Shown here one piece after another: positions 1-10,156 of a stretch of DNA of 64,000 nucleotides. The notes beneath the pieces are model-generated. The model had not been told where the DNA came from. It worked only from the letters and a program-made list of their open reading frames with translations, and searched no databases. The translations under genes and the position numbers were made by a program. Source of the stretch: Caulobacter segnis ATCC 21756 (GTDB lineage: Bacteria > Pseudomonadota > Alphaproteobacteria > Caulobacterales > Caulobacteraceae). Location of the stretch: the NCBI RefSeq assembly GCF_000092285.1, contig NC_014100.1, positions 3,906,001 to 3,970,000 on the forward strand, in the 5' to 3' direction. The stretch's first letter is position 1, and every line of letters starts with the position of its first letter.

Positions 1-1
1 C

Positions 2-1072
2 GGCGCTGGCATGGGAGGGGCGACCGAAGTCGGTTACGTCGTCGCCCAATCCCAGTCCGTGGGCCTGACCACCGAGCTTTCCGGCCGCACCTCGGCCTTC
101 CTGGTCTCCGAAGTGCGCCCACAGGTGGGGGGCGTCATCAAGGCGCGCCTGTTCGAAGAGGGCTCGATCGTCAAGGCGGGGCAGTCGCTCTACCAGATCG
201 ATCCGGCCACCTATCAGGCGACCTACAACAGCGCCGCGGCGTCTTTGGCCCAGGCCCAGGCCACGGCCCTGGCGGCGAAGCTGAAGGCCGACCGTTACAA
301 GGCCCTCGTCGAGAGCGGCGCGGTCTCCAAGCAGGACAATGACGACGCCCAGGCGACCGCCGCCCAGACGGCCGCCGCCGTCGCGGTGCAGAAGGCCGCG
401 TTGGACACCGCCCGCATCAATCTGAACTACACCAAGGTCGCCTCGCCGATCTCCGGCCGCATCGGCAAGAGCGCCGTGACCCCCGGCGCCCTGGTGACCG
501 CCAGCCAGGCCACGCCCCTGGCGACGGTCCAGGACCTGTCGAAGATCTATGTCGACCTGACCCAGACCTCGGCCGAGCTGCTGAAACTCAAGCAGCAGTT
601 CGCCAGCGGCAAGCTGGGCCGCACGAACTCGGCCACCGTGACCCTGAAGCTCGAAGACGGCTCGACCTATCCGACCCCGGGCACGCTGGAATTCTCCGAC
701 GTCACCGTCGACGCCGGCACCGGCTCGGTCACCCTGCGCGCGGTGTTCCCCAATCCGAACGGCGTGCTGCTGCCGGGCATGTATGTCCGCGCGAGCCTGA
801 CGCAGGGCGTCGCCTCCGGCGGGATCCTGATCCCGCAGACCGCCGTCAGCCGCGACCCCAAGGGCGCCGCGACGGTGACGCTGGTCGGCGCCAAGGGCCC
901 CGAGCCTCGTCCCGTCACCCTGGGCCAGACGATCGGCGACAAGTGGCTGGTCACCAGCGGCTTGCAGCCGGGCGACAAGGTCATCGTCGAGGGCCTGCAG
1001 AAAGTGCGCCCCGGCGCGCCGATCAAGGCCGTGCCCGCCGGCTCCGCTCCCGCCGCTCAAGCCCAGCGCTAA
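2..1072 (+). CDS. acrA: RND efflux periplasmic adaptor AcrA (5'-truncated)
   Basis: Membrane-fusion (HlyD/AcrA) subunit that bridges an inner-membrane RND pump and an outer-membrane channel. The reading frame is open at the left window edge, so the signal peptide and lipobox are missing. Counting from the Met at 11, the first lipoyl half-motif is near residues 35-45 (RPQVGGVIKARLFEEG), an Ala/Gln-rich alpha-hairpin spans about 66-130, and the second lipoyl half (ASPISGRIG) follows near 144. Beta-barrel and membrane-proximal domains complete the C-terminus. The permease gene starts 12 nt downstream and the outer-membrane factor follows, as in the acrAB2-nodT operon of C. crescentus; that assignment is from memory of the order. 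The true start lies outside the window. Confidence 0.9.
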   Translation, partial: GAGMGGATEVGYVVAQSQSVGLTTELSGRTSAFLVSEVRPQVGGVIKARLFEEGSIVKAGQSLYQIDPATYQATYNSAAASLAQAQATALAAKLKADRYKALVESGAVSKQDNDDAQATAAQTAAAVAVQKAALDTARINLNYTKVASPISGRIGKSAVTPGALVTASQATPLATVQDLSKIYVDLTQTSAELLKLKQQFASGKLGRTNSATVTLKLEDGSTYPTPGTLEFSDVTVDAGTGSVTLRAVFPNPNGVLLPGMYVRASLTQGVASGGILIPQTAVSRDPKGAATVTLVGAKGPEPRPVTLGQTIGDKWLVTSGLQPGDKVIVEGLQKVRPGAPIKAVPAGSAPAAQAQR

Positions 1073-1084
1073 GGCCAGCCTCCG

Positions 1085-4000
1085 ATGCTTTCACGCTTCT
1101 TCATCGACAGACCCATCTTCGCATGGGTCATCGCCATCGTGATCATGCTGGCCGGGGCGCTCGCCATCCGGACCCTGCCGATCGCGCAATATCCTGAAAT
1201 CGCCCTGCCGCAGGTGGCGATCTCGGCCAACTATCCCGGCGCCTCGGCCAAGACCGTCGAGGACAGCGTCACCCAGGTCATCGAACAGAAGATGAAGGGC
1301 CTGGACGGCCTGGACTACATGTCGTCGACCAGCGACAGCTCGGGCTCGGCCACGGTGACCCTGACCTTCAAGGCCGGCACCGACATCGATATCGCCCAGG
1401 TGCAGGTCCAGAACAAGCTGCAGACCGCCACCGCCCTGCTGCCGCAGGAAGTGCAGCAGCAAGGCCTGACGGTCGCCAAGTCGGCCCGTAACTTCATGAT
1501 GGTCGTGGGCCTCTATTCCGAGGATCCCAAGACCACGGGCACCGACCTGGCCGACTACCTGGCCTCGAACATCCAGGACCCGCTCAGCCGCGTCGACGGC
1601 GTCGGCGACATCCAGCTGTTCGGCGCGCAGTACGCCATGCGCATCTGGCTGGACCCGCAGAAGCTGGCCAGCTTCAGCCTGACCCCGGCCGACGTGTCGA
1701 CCGCGATCAAGGCCCAGAACGCCCAGGTTTCGGCCGGCCAGATTGGCGGGACCCCGAACTTGCCGGGCACGGGCCTGAACGCCACCATCACCGCCCAGTC
1801 GCGCCTGCAGACGCCCGAGCAGTTCCGCCAGATCATCCTGAAGAACACCACCGGCGGCGCCACGGTGCGCCTCGCCGACGTGGCTCGCGTCGAACTGGGT
1901 TCGGAAAGCTACATCTCGACCGCCAAGTTCAACGGCCACCCGGCCGCCGGCATGGCCATCAAGCTGGCCCCCGGCGCCAACGCGCTGAACACCGCCGCGG
2001 CGGTGAAGGCCCGCATGGCCCAGCTCGAGAAGAACTTCCCGGCCAGCTACAAGTACGTCGTCCCCTATGACTCGACGCCGTTCGTGAAACTGTCGATCGA
2101 GGAAGTGGTCAAGACGCTGATCGAAGCCATCGTGCTGGTGTTCATCGTCATGTTCCTGTTCCTGCAGAACTGGCGCGCGACCCTGATCCCGACCATCGCC
2201 GTCCCGGTCGTCCTTCTGGGCACCTTCGGCGTGCTGGCGGCCTTCGGCTACTCGATCAACACGCTCACCATGTTCGGCCTGGTGCTGGCCATCGGCCTGC
2301 TGGTCGACGACGCCATCGTCGTGGTCGAAAACGTCGAGCGCGTGATGAGCGAGGAGGGCCTCTCGCCCAAGGAAGCCACCCGCAAGTCGATGAACGAGAT
2401 CACCGGCGCCCTGATCGGCATCGCCCTGGTGCTGGCCGCGGTGTTCGTGCCGATGGCCTTCTTCGGCGGCTCGCAAGGCGTGATCTACCGCCAGTTCTCC
2501 ATCACCATCGTCTCGGCCATGGGCCTGTCGGTGATCGTCGCCCTGGTCCTGACCCCGGCCCTCTGCGCCACCATGCTGAAGCCGGTCCGGGCCGGTCACC
2601 ACGACGAGAAGACCGGCTTCTTCGGCTGGTTCAACCGCAGCTTCAACGACATGAGCGGCCGCTACCAAGGCGGCGTGCGCAAGATCCTGGGCAAGAGCGG
2701 TCGCTGGATGGCCATCTACGCCGCGATCATCGTCGCCATGGGCCTGCTGTTCGTCCGCCTGCCCAGCGCCTTCCTGCCGGAAGAGGATCAGGGCGTTATG
2801 TTCACGCTCGTCCAACTGCCCGCCGGCGCGACCGAGGAAAAGACCCTGGCCGTGCTGGACAAGGTGCGCGACCACTTCCTGGTCGGCGAGAAGGAGGCGG
2901 TCCAGTCGGTGTTCACCGTCTCGGGCTTCAGCTTCGCCGGCGCCGGCCAGAACGCGGGTCTCGCCTTCGTGCGCATGAAGGACTTCGAGCATCGCAAGGC
3001 CGCCAACTTGAAGGCCCAAGCCGTGGCCGGTCGCGCCATGGGCGCCTTCGGCGCTCAGTTCCGCGACGCCATGGTGTTCGCGGTCGTCCCGCCGGCCGTG
3101 TCGGAACTGGGCAACTCGTCCGGCTTCGACTTCCAGCTGCAGGACACGGGCGGCGTCGGTCACGAGACCCTGATGAACGCCCGCAACATGATGCTGGGCA
3201 TGGCCGCTCAGGATCCGAACCTGGTCGGCGTGCGCCCGAACGGCCAGGACGACACCCCGCAGCTGAAGATCGAGGTCGACCAGGCCAAGGCCGGCGCGCT
3301 GGGCCTGACCACCGCCGACATCAACAGCGCGCTCAGCGCCGCCTGGGGCGGGTCGTACGTCAACGACTTCATCGATCGCGGCCGGGTCAAGAAGGTCTAC
3401 ATGCAGGCCGACGCGCCGTTCCGCATGACGCCGGAGGACCTGAACCGCTGGTACGTGCGCAACGACAGCGGCCAGATGGTGCCCTTCCCCGCCTTCGCCA
3501 GCGCGTCCTGGACCTACGGCTCGCCGCGCCTTGAGCGTTATAACGGCCTGTCGTCGGTGAACCTCCAGGGCTCGCCGGCCCCGGGCAAGAGCTCGGGCGA
3601 CGCGATCGCGGCGATGGAGAAGATCGCCGCCAAGCTGCCGCCCGGCATCGGCTACGAGTGGACCGGCCTGTCGGCCCAGGAACTGGAAGCCGGCAACCAG
3701 GCGCCCGCCCTGTACGCCATCTCGATCCTGGTCGTGTTCCTGCTGCTGGCCGCCCTCTATGAGAGCTGGTCGATCCCGCTGGCGGTGATCATGGTCATCC
3801 CGCTCTGGGCGTGATCGGCGCGCTGCTGGCGACCTTCGCCCGCGGCCTCAGCAACGACATCTACTTCCAGGTGGGCCTGCTGACGACCATGGGCCTGGCG
3901 GCCAAGAACGCCATCCTGATCGTCGAGTTCGCCAAGGACCTCTACGAGAAGGGTATGGGCCTGATCGAGGCCACGCTGGAGGCCGTCCGCCTCCGCCTGC

Positions 4001-4269
4001 GCCCGATCATCATGACCTCGCTGGCCTTCGTCTTCGGCGTGCTGCCGCTGGCGATCTCCAACGGGGCCGGCTCCGGCGCCCAGCACGCGATCGGCACCGG
4101 CGTCATCGGCGGCATGATCTCGGCCACCCTCCTGGCGATCTTCTTCGTCCCGCTGTTCTTCGTGGTGGTCGAGAAGATCTTCAAACCCAAGCACCAAGGC
4201 CCAAGCTCAAACGGGCACGACGCGACGCCGACCCCTCAAGGCGACGCCCCGTCGACGGAGGCCCACTGA
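1085..4269 (+). pseudogene. acrB: RND multidrug efflux permease AcrB, frameshifted
   Basis: Proton-driven inner-membrane RND transporter, the pump of the acrA-acrB-nodT operon. The first segment begins [14 protein letters not shown] and carries the transmembrane Asp pair D408/D409 ([12 protein letters not shown]), matching E. coli AcrB D407/D408. At 3803-3806 the sequence reads CTCT where the family motif [10 protein letters not shown] needs a single CT. The two extra bases send the frame to TGA at 3812-3814 after 909 residues. Removing one CT restores a full-length protein of about 1060 residues ending at 4269, and the downstream segment still has the conserved [13 protein letters not shown] helix. 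The truncated product would lose the last transmembrane helices and be inactive. It is either a recent mutation or an assembly error. nodT starts 2 nt after the ancestral stop. Confidence 0.9.
3803..3806 (+). other. 2-bp tandem duplication (CT) causing the acrB frameshift
   Basis: The bases CTCT interrupt the codons for Pro-Leu-Gly-Val. Deleting either CT gives an uninterrupted alignment to the conserved AcrB motif, with no residue gained or lost. A one-base deletion elsewhere would instead add one residue to a highly conserved helix, so a +2 event is the simplest reading. Confidence 0.85.
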
Positions 4270-4271
4270 TC

Positions 4272-5675
4272 ATGTTCCGTAACCTCACCCTGATCCTGCT
4301 GGCCTCCACGGCGGTCAGCGCCTGCACCCTGGCGCCGAAGTACGAGCGCCCGGTGCTGCCGGTCGCCCAGACCTGGTCGACTCCGAAGGCCGAGCCGGCC
4401 GGCCAGGTCACGGCCGCCGATCTCGACTGGCGCCAGGTGCTGGTCGATCCGCGCCTGCAAGGCGTGGTCGACCTGGCCCTCAAGCAGAACCGCGACCTGC
4501 GCGTGGCGGTGCTGAACATCGAGAAGGCCCGGGCGACCTACGGCGTCCAGCGCGCCAACCTGTTCCCGGCGATCGACGGCGCGCTCAGCGGTAATCGCAG
4601 CCGCACGCCGGCCGGCGTCTCGCAGACCGGCCAGGCCATCGAGACCGAGACCTACAGCGCCACCATCGGCTTCACGGCCTATGAGCTGGACCTGTTCGGC
4701 CGGGTGCGTAGCCTGAACCAGCAGGCGCTGCAAAGCTTCTTCGCCACCGAAGAGACGGCGCGCTCCACCCGGATCAGCCTGATCGCCGAGACGGCCAACG
4801 CCTGGCTGACGCTGGCGGCCGACCAGGACCGCCTGGCCTTGGCCAGGAACACCCTGGCGGCCCGCGAGGAGTCCCTGGCCTTGACCCGTCGCCAGGTCGA
4901 CGGCGGCGTCGGCTCGCTGCTGGATCTGCGCAACGCCGAGACCCTGGCCGAGAGCGCCCGCTCCGACATCGCCACCTACACCGCCCAGGTGGCCCAGGAC
5001 CGCAACGCCCTGGTGCTGCTGGCGGGCGGCGAGGTGCCGGCCGAGCTGCTGCCCTCCGGCCAGGTCGAGACGGCGAAGATCCTGGCCGACCTGCCCGCGG
5101 GCCTGCCCTCCGACGTCCTGGCCCGCCGGCCGGACGTGCTGTCGGCCGAGCATAGCCTGCAGGGCGCCAACGCCAATATCGGCGCGGCGCGCGCGGCCTT
5201 CTTCCCGCGCATCAGCCTGACCGGCTCGACCGGCGCGACCAGCGGCGACCTCAACGACCTGTTCAAGAACGGAACCGGCAGCTGGAGCTTCACGCCCCAG
5301 ATCAGCCTGCCGATCTTCGCGGGCGGGGCCAATGTCGCCGGCCTCGACAGCGCCAAGGCCAGCCGCGACATCGCCGTCGCGACCTACGAAAAGACCGTGC
5401 AGACGGCTTTCCGCGAGGTCTCCGACGCGCTGTCCGTTCGTCAGACGGTGTCGGACCGCCTGGCGGCCCAGGAGCGCCTGGTCGCCGCGGCCGCCGACAG
5501 CGAACGTCTGTCGCGGCAACGTCGCGACGCCGGCGTCGACAGCGCCCTAACTCTGCTCGACTCCCAGCGCACGCTGTACTCGGCCCAGCAGGGCCTGATC
5601 ACCGCGCGCCTGGACCGGGCGACGAACCTGGTGACCCTCTACAAGACGCTCGGCGGCGGCGCGCCCGCCCGCTGA
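4272..5675 (+). CDS. nodT: Efflux outer-membrane lipoprotein, NodT/OprM family
   Basis: Outer-membrane factor (TolC/OprM/NodT family) forming the exit duct of the tripartite pump. The 467-residue protein starts [18 protein letters not shown], a type II signal with lipobox VSAC and acylated Cys18. The family's internally duplicated helical repeat follows: [13 protein letters not shown] in the first half and [14 protein letters not shown] in the second. [13 protein letters not shown] near the N-terminus is typical of NodT. The start is 2 nt after the acrB stop, indicating translational coupling. With acrB frameshifted, this channel may be made without its partner unless it serves another pump. 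In C. crescentus the orthologous operon is reported to be drug-inducible; its repressor gene is not in this window. Confidence 0.92.
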   Translation: MFRNLTLILLASTAVSACTLAPKYERPVLPVAQTWSTPKAEPAGQVTAADLDWRQVLVDPRLQGVVDLALKQNRDLRVAVLNIEKARATYGVQRANLFPAIDGALSGNRSRTPAGVSQTGQAIETETYSATIGFTAYELDLFGRVRSLNQQALQSFFATEETARSTRISLIAETANAWLTLAADQDRLALARNTLAAREESLALTRRQVDGGVGSLLDLRNAETLAESARSDIATYTAQVAQDRNALVLLAGGEVPAELLPSGQVETAKILADLPAGLPSDVLARRPDVLSAEHSLQGANANIGAARAAFFPRISLTGSTGATSGDLNDLFKNGTGSWSFTPQISLPIFAGGANVAGLDSAKASRDIAVATYEKTVQTAFREVSDALSVRQTVSDRLAAQERLVAAAADSERLSRQRRDAGVDSALTLLDSQRTLYSAQQGLITARLDRATNLVTLYKTLGGGAPAR

Positions 5676-5687
5676 GCCTTCTCCAGC

Positions 5688-5712
5688 CTTCCCCGGTTCA
5701 GCCCCGGGGAAG
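5688..5712 (+). terminator. Hairpin downstream of nodT
   Basis: A 9-bp inverted repeat (CTTCCCCGG / CCGGGGAAG) with a 7-nt loop starts 12 nt after the nodT stop. The T-tract after it is poor, so it may be an mRNA-stabilising hairpin rather than a full terminator. Confidence 0.4.
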
Positions 5713-5749
5713 TTCGCCGGCCATCATCCCCCCCCCGATGGTCGCGAAC

Positions 5750-5807
5750 GGAAGGGGCGCGCTCCTCTCCCCCATTCCCGGGAGCCGCCCCTTCCCCCCT
5801 CTTTCTT
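5750..5807 (+). terminator. Probable intrinsic terminator of the acrAB-nodT operon
   Basis: The outer stem GGAAGGGGCG (5750-5759) pairs with CGCCCCTTCC (5786-5795) around an inner GCTCC/GGAGC hairpin. It is followed by a pyrimidine-rich run, CCCCTCTTTCTT. The position after the last gene of the operon fits a terminator. Confidence 0.55.
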
Positions 5808-5947
5808 CAGTAAATCCAAAGCGCCGAGCGGACCCAATTTGGGGACGGGTAAGCCATTTATTACTGTTTGGTAACCCTCTTAGGTTAACGTTTGCACGTT
5901 GAAGGTGTTTCCGCGCGTGCAGAAGCTAAGGCCGGAAGAGGATACCC

Positions 5948-6109
5948 ATGACGACGAAAGCGAAGAACGATCAGACCACGAAACAGGCCGCCCAAGTGGC
6001 CGGCATCGTGCTCGCCAGCCTGCTGGCCCTGACGGCCATCGTCACCGCTGTGATCGCGCCCACCGACCTTTCCGACCGCCCGCTCTCGACCCAGACCCTC
6101 ACCCCCTAG
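5948..6109 (+). CDS. Small single-pass membrane protein (53 aa), unknown function
   Basis: I do not recognise this gene. The 53-residue product has a polar Lys/Gln-rich N-terminus (MTTKAKNDQTTKQAAQ), one hydrophobic helix (about residues 17-40, VAGIVLASLLALTAIVTAVI) and a short polar tail ending STQTLTP. The start is supported by a purine-rich GGAAGAGG ending 5 nt before the ATG. The upstream stretch 5835-5905 is less GC-rich than its surroundings and holds short inverted repeats (CCCAATTTGGG; TGGTAACC...GGTTAACG), which fits a promoter region. It ends 4 nt before the stop of the convergent Lrp-type regulator. The gene is supported by its ribosome-binding site, membrane helix and codon use, not by homology. 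Confidence 0.6.
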   Translation: MTTKAKNDQTTKQAAQVAGIVLASLLALTAIVTAVIAPTDLSDRPLSTQTLTP

Positions 6110-6113
6110 AGCC

Positions 6114-6581
6114 TCAGAGCGGCAACTGGACCGTGCTCTTGACCTCCTCGAGCACGGCGTAGGTGCGGGTCTCCCGCACGCCGGGCATCTTGACCAGGAT
6201 GTCCCCCAGGAAGCCGCGATAGGCCTCCATATCCTTCACGCGGGCCTTGATCAGATAATCGAAGCCCCCGGCCACCATGTGGCACTCCAGCACCTCGGGC
6301 GCGCGCCGCACGGCGGCGGCGAAATCCTCGAAGGTCTCGCCCGTGGTCCGCTCCAGCACCACCTCCACGAAGATCAGCAGCGCCCGGTCGACCTTGGCCG
6401 GGTCCAGCAGCGCCGCGTAGCCGGTGATGTAGCCGCGCTCCTTCAGCCGCCGGACGCGGTCGAAGGTCGCCGCCGGCGAGAGGTTGCAGCGCTTGGCCAG
6501 CTCGGCGTTGGTGATGCGGCCATCGACCTGCAAAACCCTGAGTAGCCGGCGATCGGTGTCGTCTAGAGTGGAGATGGCCAT
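6114..6581 (-). CDS. putR: Lrp/AsnC-family regulator, probable putA activator
   Basis: A 155-residue Lrp/AsnC-family transcription factor. The N-terminal winged HTH (about residues 6-65: LDDTDRRLLRVLQVDGRITN through LAKRCNLSPAATFDRVRRLKERG) precedes a C-terminal RAM/AsnC effector-binding domain containing the family motif VAGGFDYLIKARVKD. It is divergent from putA across a 405-nt region. This PutA has no N-terminal ribbon-helix-helix domain, so a separate Lrp-type regulator responding to proline is expected, as for PutR of other alphaproteobacteria. A pair of similar 31-bp sites, one near each promoter, are candidate binding sites. The function and the symbol are inferred from context. Confidence 0.85.
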   Translation of the reverse strand: MAISTLDDTDRRLLRVLQVDGRITNAELAKRCNLSPAATFDRVRRLKERGYITGYAALLDPAKVDRALLIFVEVVLERTTGETFEDFAAAVRRAPEVLECHMVAGGFDYLIKARVKDMEAYRGFLGDILVKMPGVRETRTYAVLEEVKSTVQLPL

Positions 6582-6986
6582 AGTGCGTTTCCGCCGAAGA
6601 AGCTTCGAAAAATAGCGCTCATAAACGTAGCACCTTCGACAAACTTAGCGTTACACCCTCGATCGTTCCAGCCCACCCGCGCCACCCCCTCCTCCTCAGG
6701 GCGTCGGTGGGACGGCTTTGCCGTTCGGAACGTCGCGACGCTCGCCCCTCTCCCCCTAACCGGGCGTCGCGCTAGAGAGGAAGGGACGCAACCGTCTCCC
6801 CGACCGGCGTCCCTTCCTCCCTCCCCACTTCCAGCGCATCCTCACTTTACGCCGCCCGCATTCGCTGGAGCGGACGATCATTTTTGGCGCTCTAGCCGAA
6901 GCCCCATCGGCCTGAGCGATCAACAAACGAAGCACCTTTGGCGGAAGTCGCGTTAGACCGACGATATTCTAACTTCAGGGAACGCC
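6582..6986. promoter_or_regulatory. Divergent putR-putA control region
   Basis: This 405-nt gene-free stretch separates the regulator from putA. Two related 31-bp sequences lie at 6623-6653 and 6925-6955, both of the form AAACGNAGCACCTT...GCGTTA and matching at 23 of 31 positions. One sits about 40 nt upstream of the regulator start and the other about 30 nt upstream of putA. A 13-bp inverted repeat (6777-6789 with 6807-6819, built on GAGGAAGGGACGC) lies between them. I see no other gene in the stretch. Confidence 0.55.
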
Positions 6987-9900
6987 ATGCCCGCGATGAA
7001 CTGGGATAGCCTCGACGACGGCAAGTATCGTGACGAAGCCGCCGTGATCGCCGACCTGCTGGCCTCGACGCCGCTCTCCAGCGAAGACCGCGCCGCCGTC
7101 CGCGCCGAGGCCGAAGCGCTTGTGCGCGGCGCCCGCCGCAGCGTCCGCAAACAGGGCGTGGTCGAAAGCTTCCTGCAGGAATTCTCGCTCGGCACCCGCG
7201 AGGGCCTGGCTCTGATGTGCCTGGCCGAGGCGCTGCTGCGCACGCCCGACGACGACACCCGTGACAAGCTGATCGCCGAAAAGATCGGTTCGGCCGACTG
7301 GGCCAGTCACCTGGGCGGCTCCGACAGCCTGTTCGTCAACGCCTCGACCTGGGGCCTGATGCTGACCGGCAAGATCGTCGAGCCCGACGACGAGGCCCGC
7401 AACGACATGCCCGGCTTCATCAAGAAGCTGGCCGGGCGCCTGGGCGAGCCGGTGATCCGCGCCGCGGTCGGCCAGGCCATCCGCATCATGGGCGAGCAAT
7501 TCGTCCTGGGTCGCACGATCGAGGCCGCCATCAAGCGCGCGGCGAACGAGGACACCATGTGCTCGTTCGACATGCTGGGCGAAGGCGCCCGCACCGCCGC
7601 CGACGCCGAACGCTACGAAAAGGCCTATGCCGACGCGATCACCACCGTCGGCAAGCTGTCGAACGGCGCCGGTCCCGAGAAGGGCCACGGCGTCTCGGTC
7701 AAGCTGTCGGCCCTGTGCCCGCGTTACGAGGCCACGCACGAGGACCGCGTGTGGGAGGAGCTCTATCCGCGCACCCTGCGCCTGGCCGTGATCGCCGCGC
7801 GCTACAACATCAACTTCACGATCGACGCCGAGGAGGCCGATCGCCTGGCCCTGTCGCTGAAGCTGCTGGACAAGCTGTGCCGCGAGCCGGAGCTCGCCGG
7901 CTGGACAGGCCTCGGCCTCGCCGTCCAGGCCTATCAGAAGCGCTGCGGCGAGGTGATCGCCCGCCTGCGCGCCCTCTCCGAGGAAACCGGCCGCCGCCTG
8001 ATGGTCCGCCTGGTCAAGGGTGCCTACTGGGACAGCGAGATCAAGCGCGCCCAGGTCGCCGGCCGTCCGGACTATCCGGTCTATACGACCAAGCCGGCCA
8101 CGGACCTGTCGTACCTGGTCAACGCCAGGGCGCTGATCGACGCCGCGCCGGGCCTCTACGCCCAGTTCGCCACCCACAACGCCCACACCCTGGCCGCCGT
8201 CGTGCGCATGGCCAAGAACGCCGGCGTGCGCATCGAGCACCAGCGCCTGCACGGCATGGGCGAGGCGCTCTACAAGGCCGCCGACGATCTCTATGACGGC
8301 ATCACCCTGCGGGCCTACGCGCCCGTCGGCGGTCACGAGGACCTGCTGCCCTACCTGGTCCGCCGCCTGCTCGAGAACGGCGCCAACACCTCGTTCGTCC
8401 ACGCCCTGCTGGAGACGAGCGGGTGCCGGTCGAGAAGGTCGTCACCGACCCGATCGACACCGTCGAGGCCCACCCCGACCGCCACGCCAAGATCCCGACG
8501 CCGATCGAGGTCTATGGCCCGCGCCGCCAGAACAGCGCCGGCCTTGATTTGTCCGTGAAGGCCGATCGCGAGCGTCTGGCCACGGCCGTCGCGGCGATCG
8601 ACGCCGAAACCCTGTCGGCCGGTCCACTAGTCGGCGGCAAGCTGGCCGTCGGGACTCCGCCCCTGCCGGTGGTCGCCCCCGCCGACGACAACCGCGTGGT
8701 CGGCGCGGTGTCCGAAGCCCAGCTGCCGCAGATCGACGAGGCCTTCCGCCTGGCCCGCGCCGCGCAGCCGGCCTGGGATCGCGCCGGCGGCGCCGCTCGC
8801 GCCCAGGTGCTGCGCGCTATGGCCGACGCTCTTGAGACCAACATCGAGCGCCTGATCGCCATCCTGGCCCGCGAGGCCGGCAAGACGCTCAGCGACGGGA
8901 TCGCCGAGGTCCGCGAGGCCGTCGACTTCTGCCGCTACTACGCCGTGCTGGCCGAGGACCAATTCGGCGCGGGCGAGATCCTCAAGGGCCCGGTCGGCGA
9001 GACCAACAGCCTGCGTCTCGCCGGGCGCGGCGTCTTCGTCTGCATCAGCCCCTGGAACTTCCCGCTGGCGATCTTCACCGGCCAGATCGCGGCCGCCCTG
9101 GCCGCCGGCAACGCCGTCCTGGCCAAGCCCGCCGAGCAGACCCCGCTGATCGCCTACGAGGCCGTGAAGCTCTATCACGCCGCCGGCCTGGACCCGCGCC
9201 TGCTGGCCCTGCTGCCGGGTCGCGGCGAGACCGTCGGCGCGGCCCTCACCGCCCACGAGGGCCTGGATGGCGTCGCCTTCACCGGCGGCACCGACACGGC
9301 CTGGCGGATCAACCAGACCCTCGCCCAGCGCCAGGGCCCGATCGTCCCGTTCATCGCCGAGACCGGCGGCCTCAACGGCATGTTCGTCGACACGACGGCC
9401 CAGCGCGAGCAGGTGATCGACGACGTCATCGTCAGCGCCTTCGGCTCGGCCGGCCAGCGGTGCTCGGCGCTGCGCCTGCTGTTCCTGCCGTACGACACCG
9501 CCGACCACATCATCGACGGCCTGACGGGCGCCATGGACGCCCTGGTCCTGGGCGATCCGGCCCTGGCCGTCACCGACGTCGGCCCGGTCATCGACGCCGA
9601 GGCCAAGACGGCCCTCGACAAGCACCTGGAGCGCCTGAAGCGCGAAGCCAAGGTGCTGCACGCCCTGGTCGCCCCCGAGGGTGGGACCTTCTTCGCGCCG
9701 GTCCTGGCCGAGATCCCCGCCGCCGACTTCCTGGAGCGCGAGGTGTTCGGCCCCGTGCTGCACGTGGTCCGCTACAAGCCCGAGGACCTCGAGCAGGTCG
9801 CCGGCGCCCTGGCGGCCCGCCGCTATGGCCTGACCCTGGGGATCCATTCCCGGATCGAGAGCTTCGCGGCCGACGTCCAACGCCTGGTCCCGGCCGGCAA

Positions 9901-10084
9901 CGCCTATGTCAACCGCTCGATGACCGGCGCGGTCGTCGGCGTCCAGCCGTTCGGCGGCGAAGGCCTGTCGGGCACCGGCCCCAAGGCCGGCGGTCCCCAC
10001 GCCCTGCTGCGCTTCGCCGTGGAGCGCGCGCTCAGCGTCAACATCACCGCCCAGGGCGGCGACCCGGCGCTGCTGAACCTGTAA
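6987..10084 (+). pseudogene. putA: Bifunctional proline dehydrogenase / P5C dehydrogenase PutA, frameshifted
   Basis: Inner-membrane-associated flavoenzyme that oxidises proline to P5C (FAD-dependent PRODH barrel) and then to glutamate (NAD-dependent aldehyde dehydrogenase). The PRODH part contains FTIDAEEADRL, MVRLVKGAYWDSEI and ATHNAHTL. The dehydrogenase part has CISPWNFPLAIF, the Glu motif FIAETGGLNGM and catalytic Cys825 (SAGQRCSALRL) in reconstructed numbering. A duplicated GA at 8412-8415 breaks the frame exactly between the domains (ALLDERVPVEKVV is expected). The first frame stops at 8558 after 523 residues. Removing one GA gives about 1031 residues, normal for short PutA proteins. 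A GTG at 8423 preceded by GGAG could restart the second domain, so both enzyme activities might survive as separate chains. Confidence 0.9.
8412..8415 (+). other. 2-bp tandem duplication (GA) causing the putA frameshift
   Basis: The sequence GGAGACGAG is found where GGACGAG is needed. Removing one GA restores seven residues between FVH and the conserved Pro, the same number as in E. coli PutA. The duplication also creates GGAGA 8 nt before GTG 8423, a plausible restart site for the second domain. Confidence 0.85.
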
Positions 10085-10156
10085 GACCAGGGCGCGCTTC
10101 ACAACCGCGACGCGCGCGGCCTAAGCTTCCCTCGACTTCAGGGGGAGCCTCGACAT

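Noticed and set aside
1091..3163. 690-residue open frame on the minus strand over acrB
   Set aside because: It is the antisense shadow of a GC-rich gene; composition is His/Gln/Arg/Gly-rich and no motif is present.
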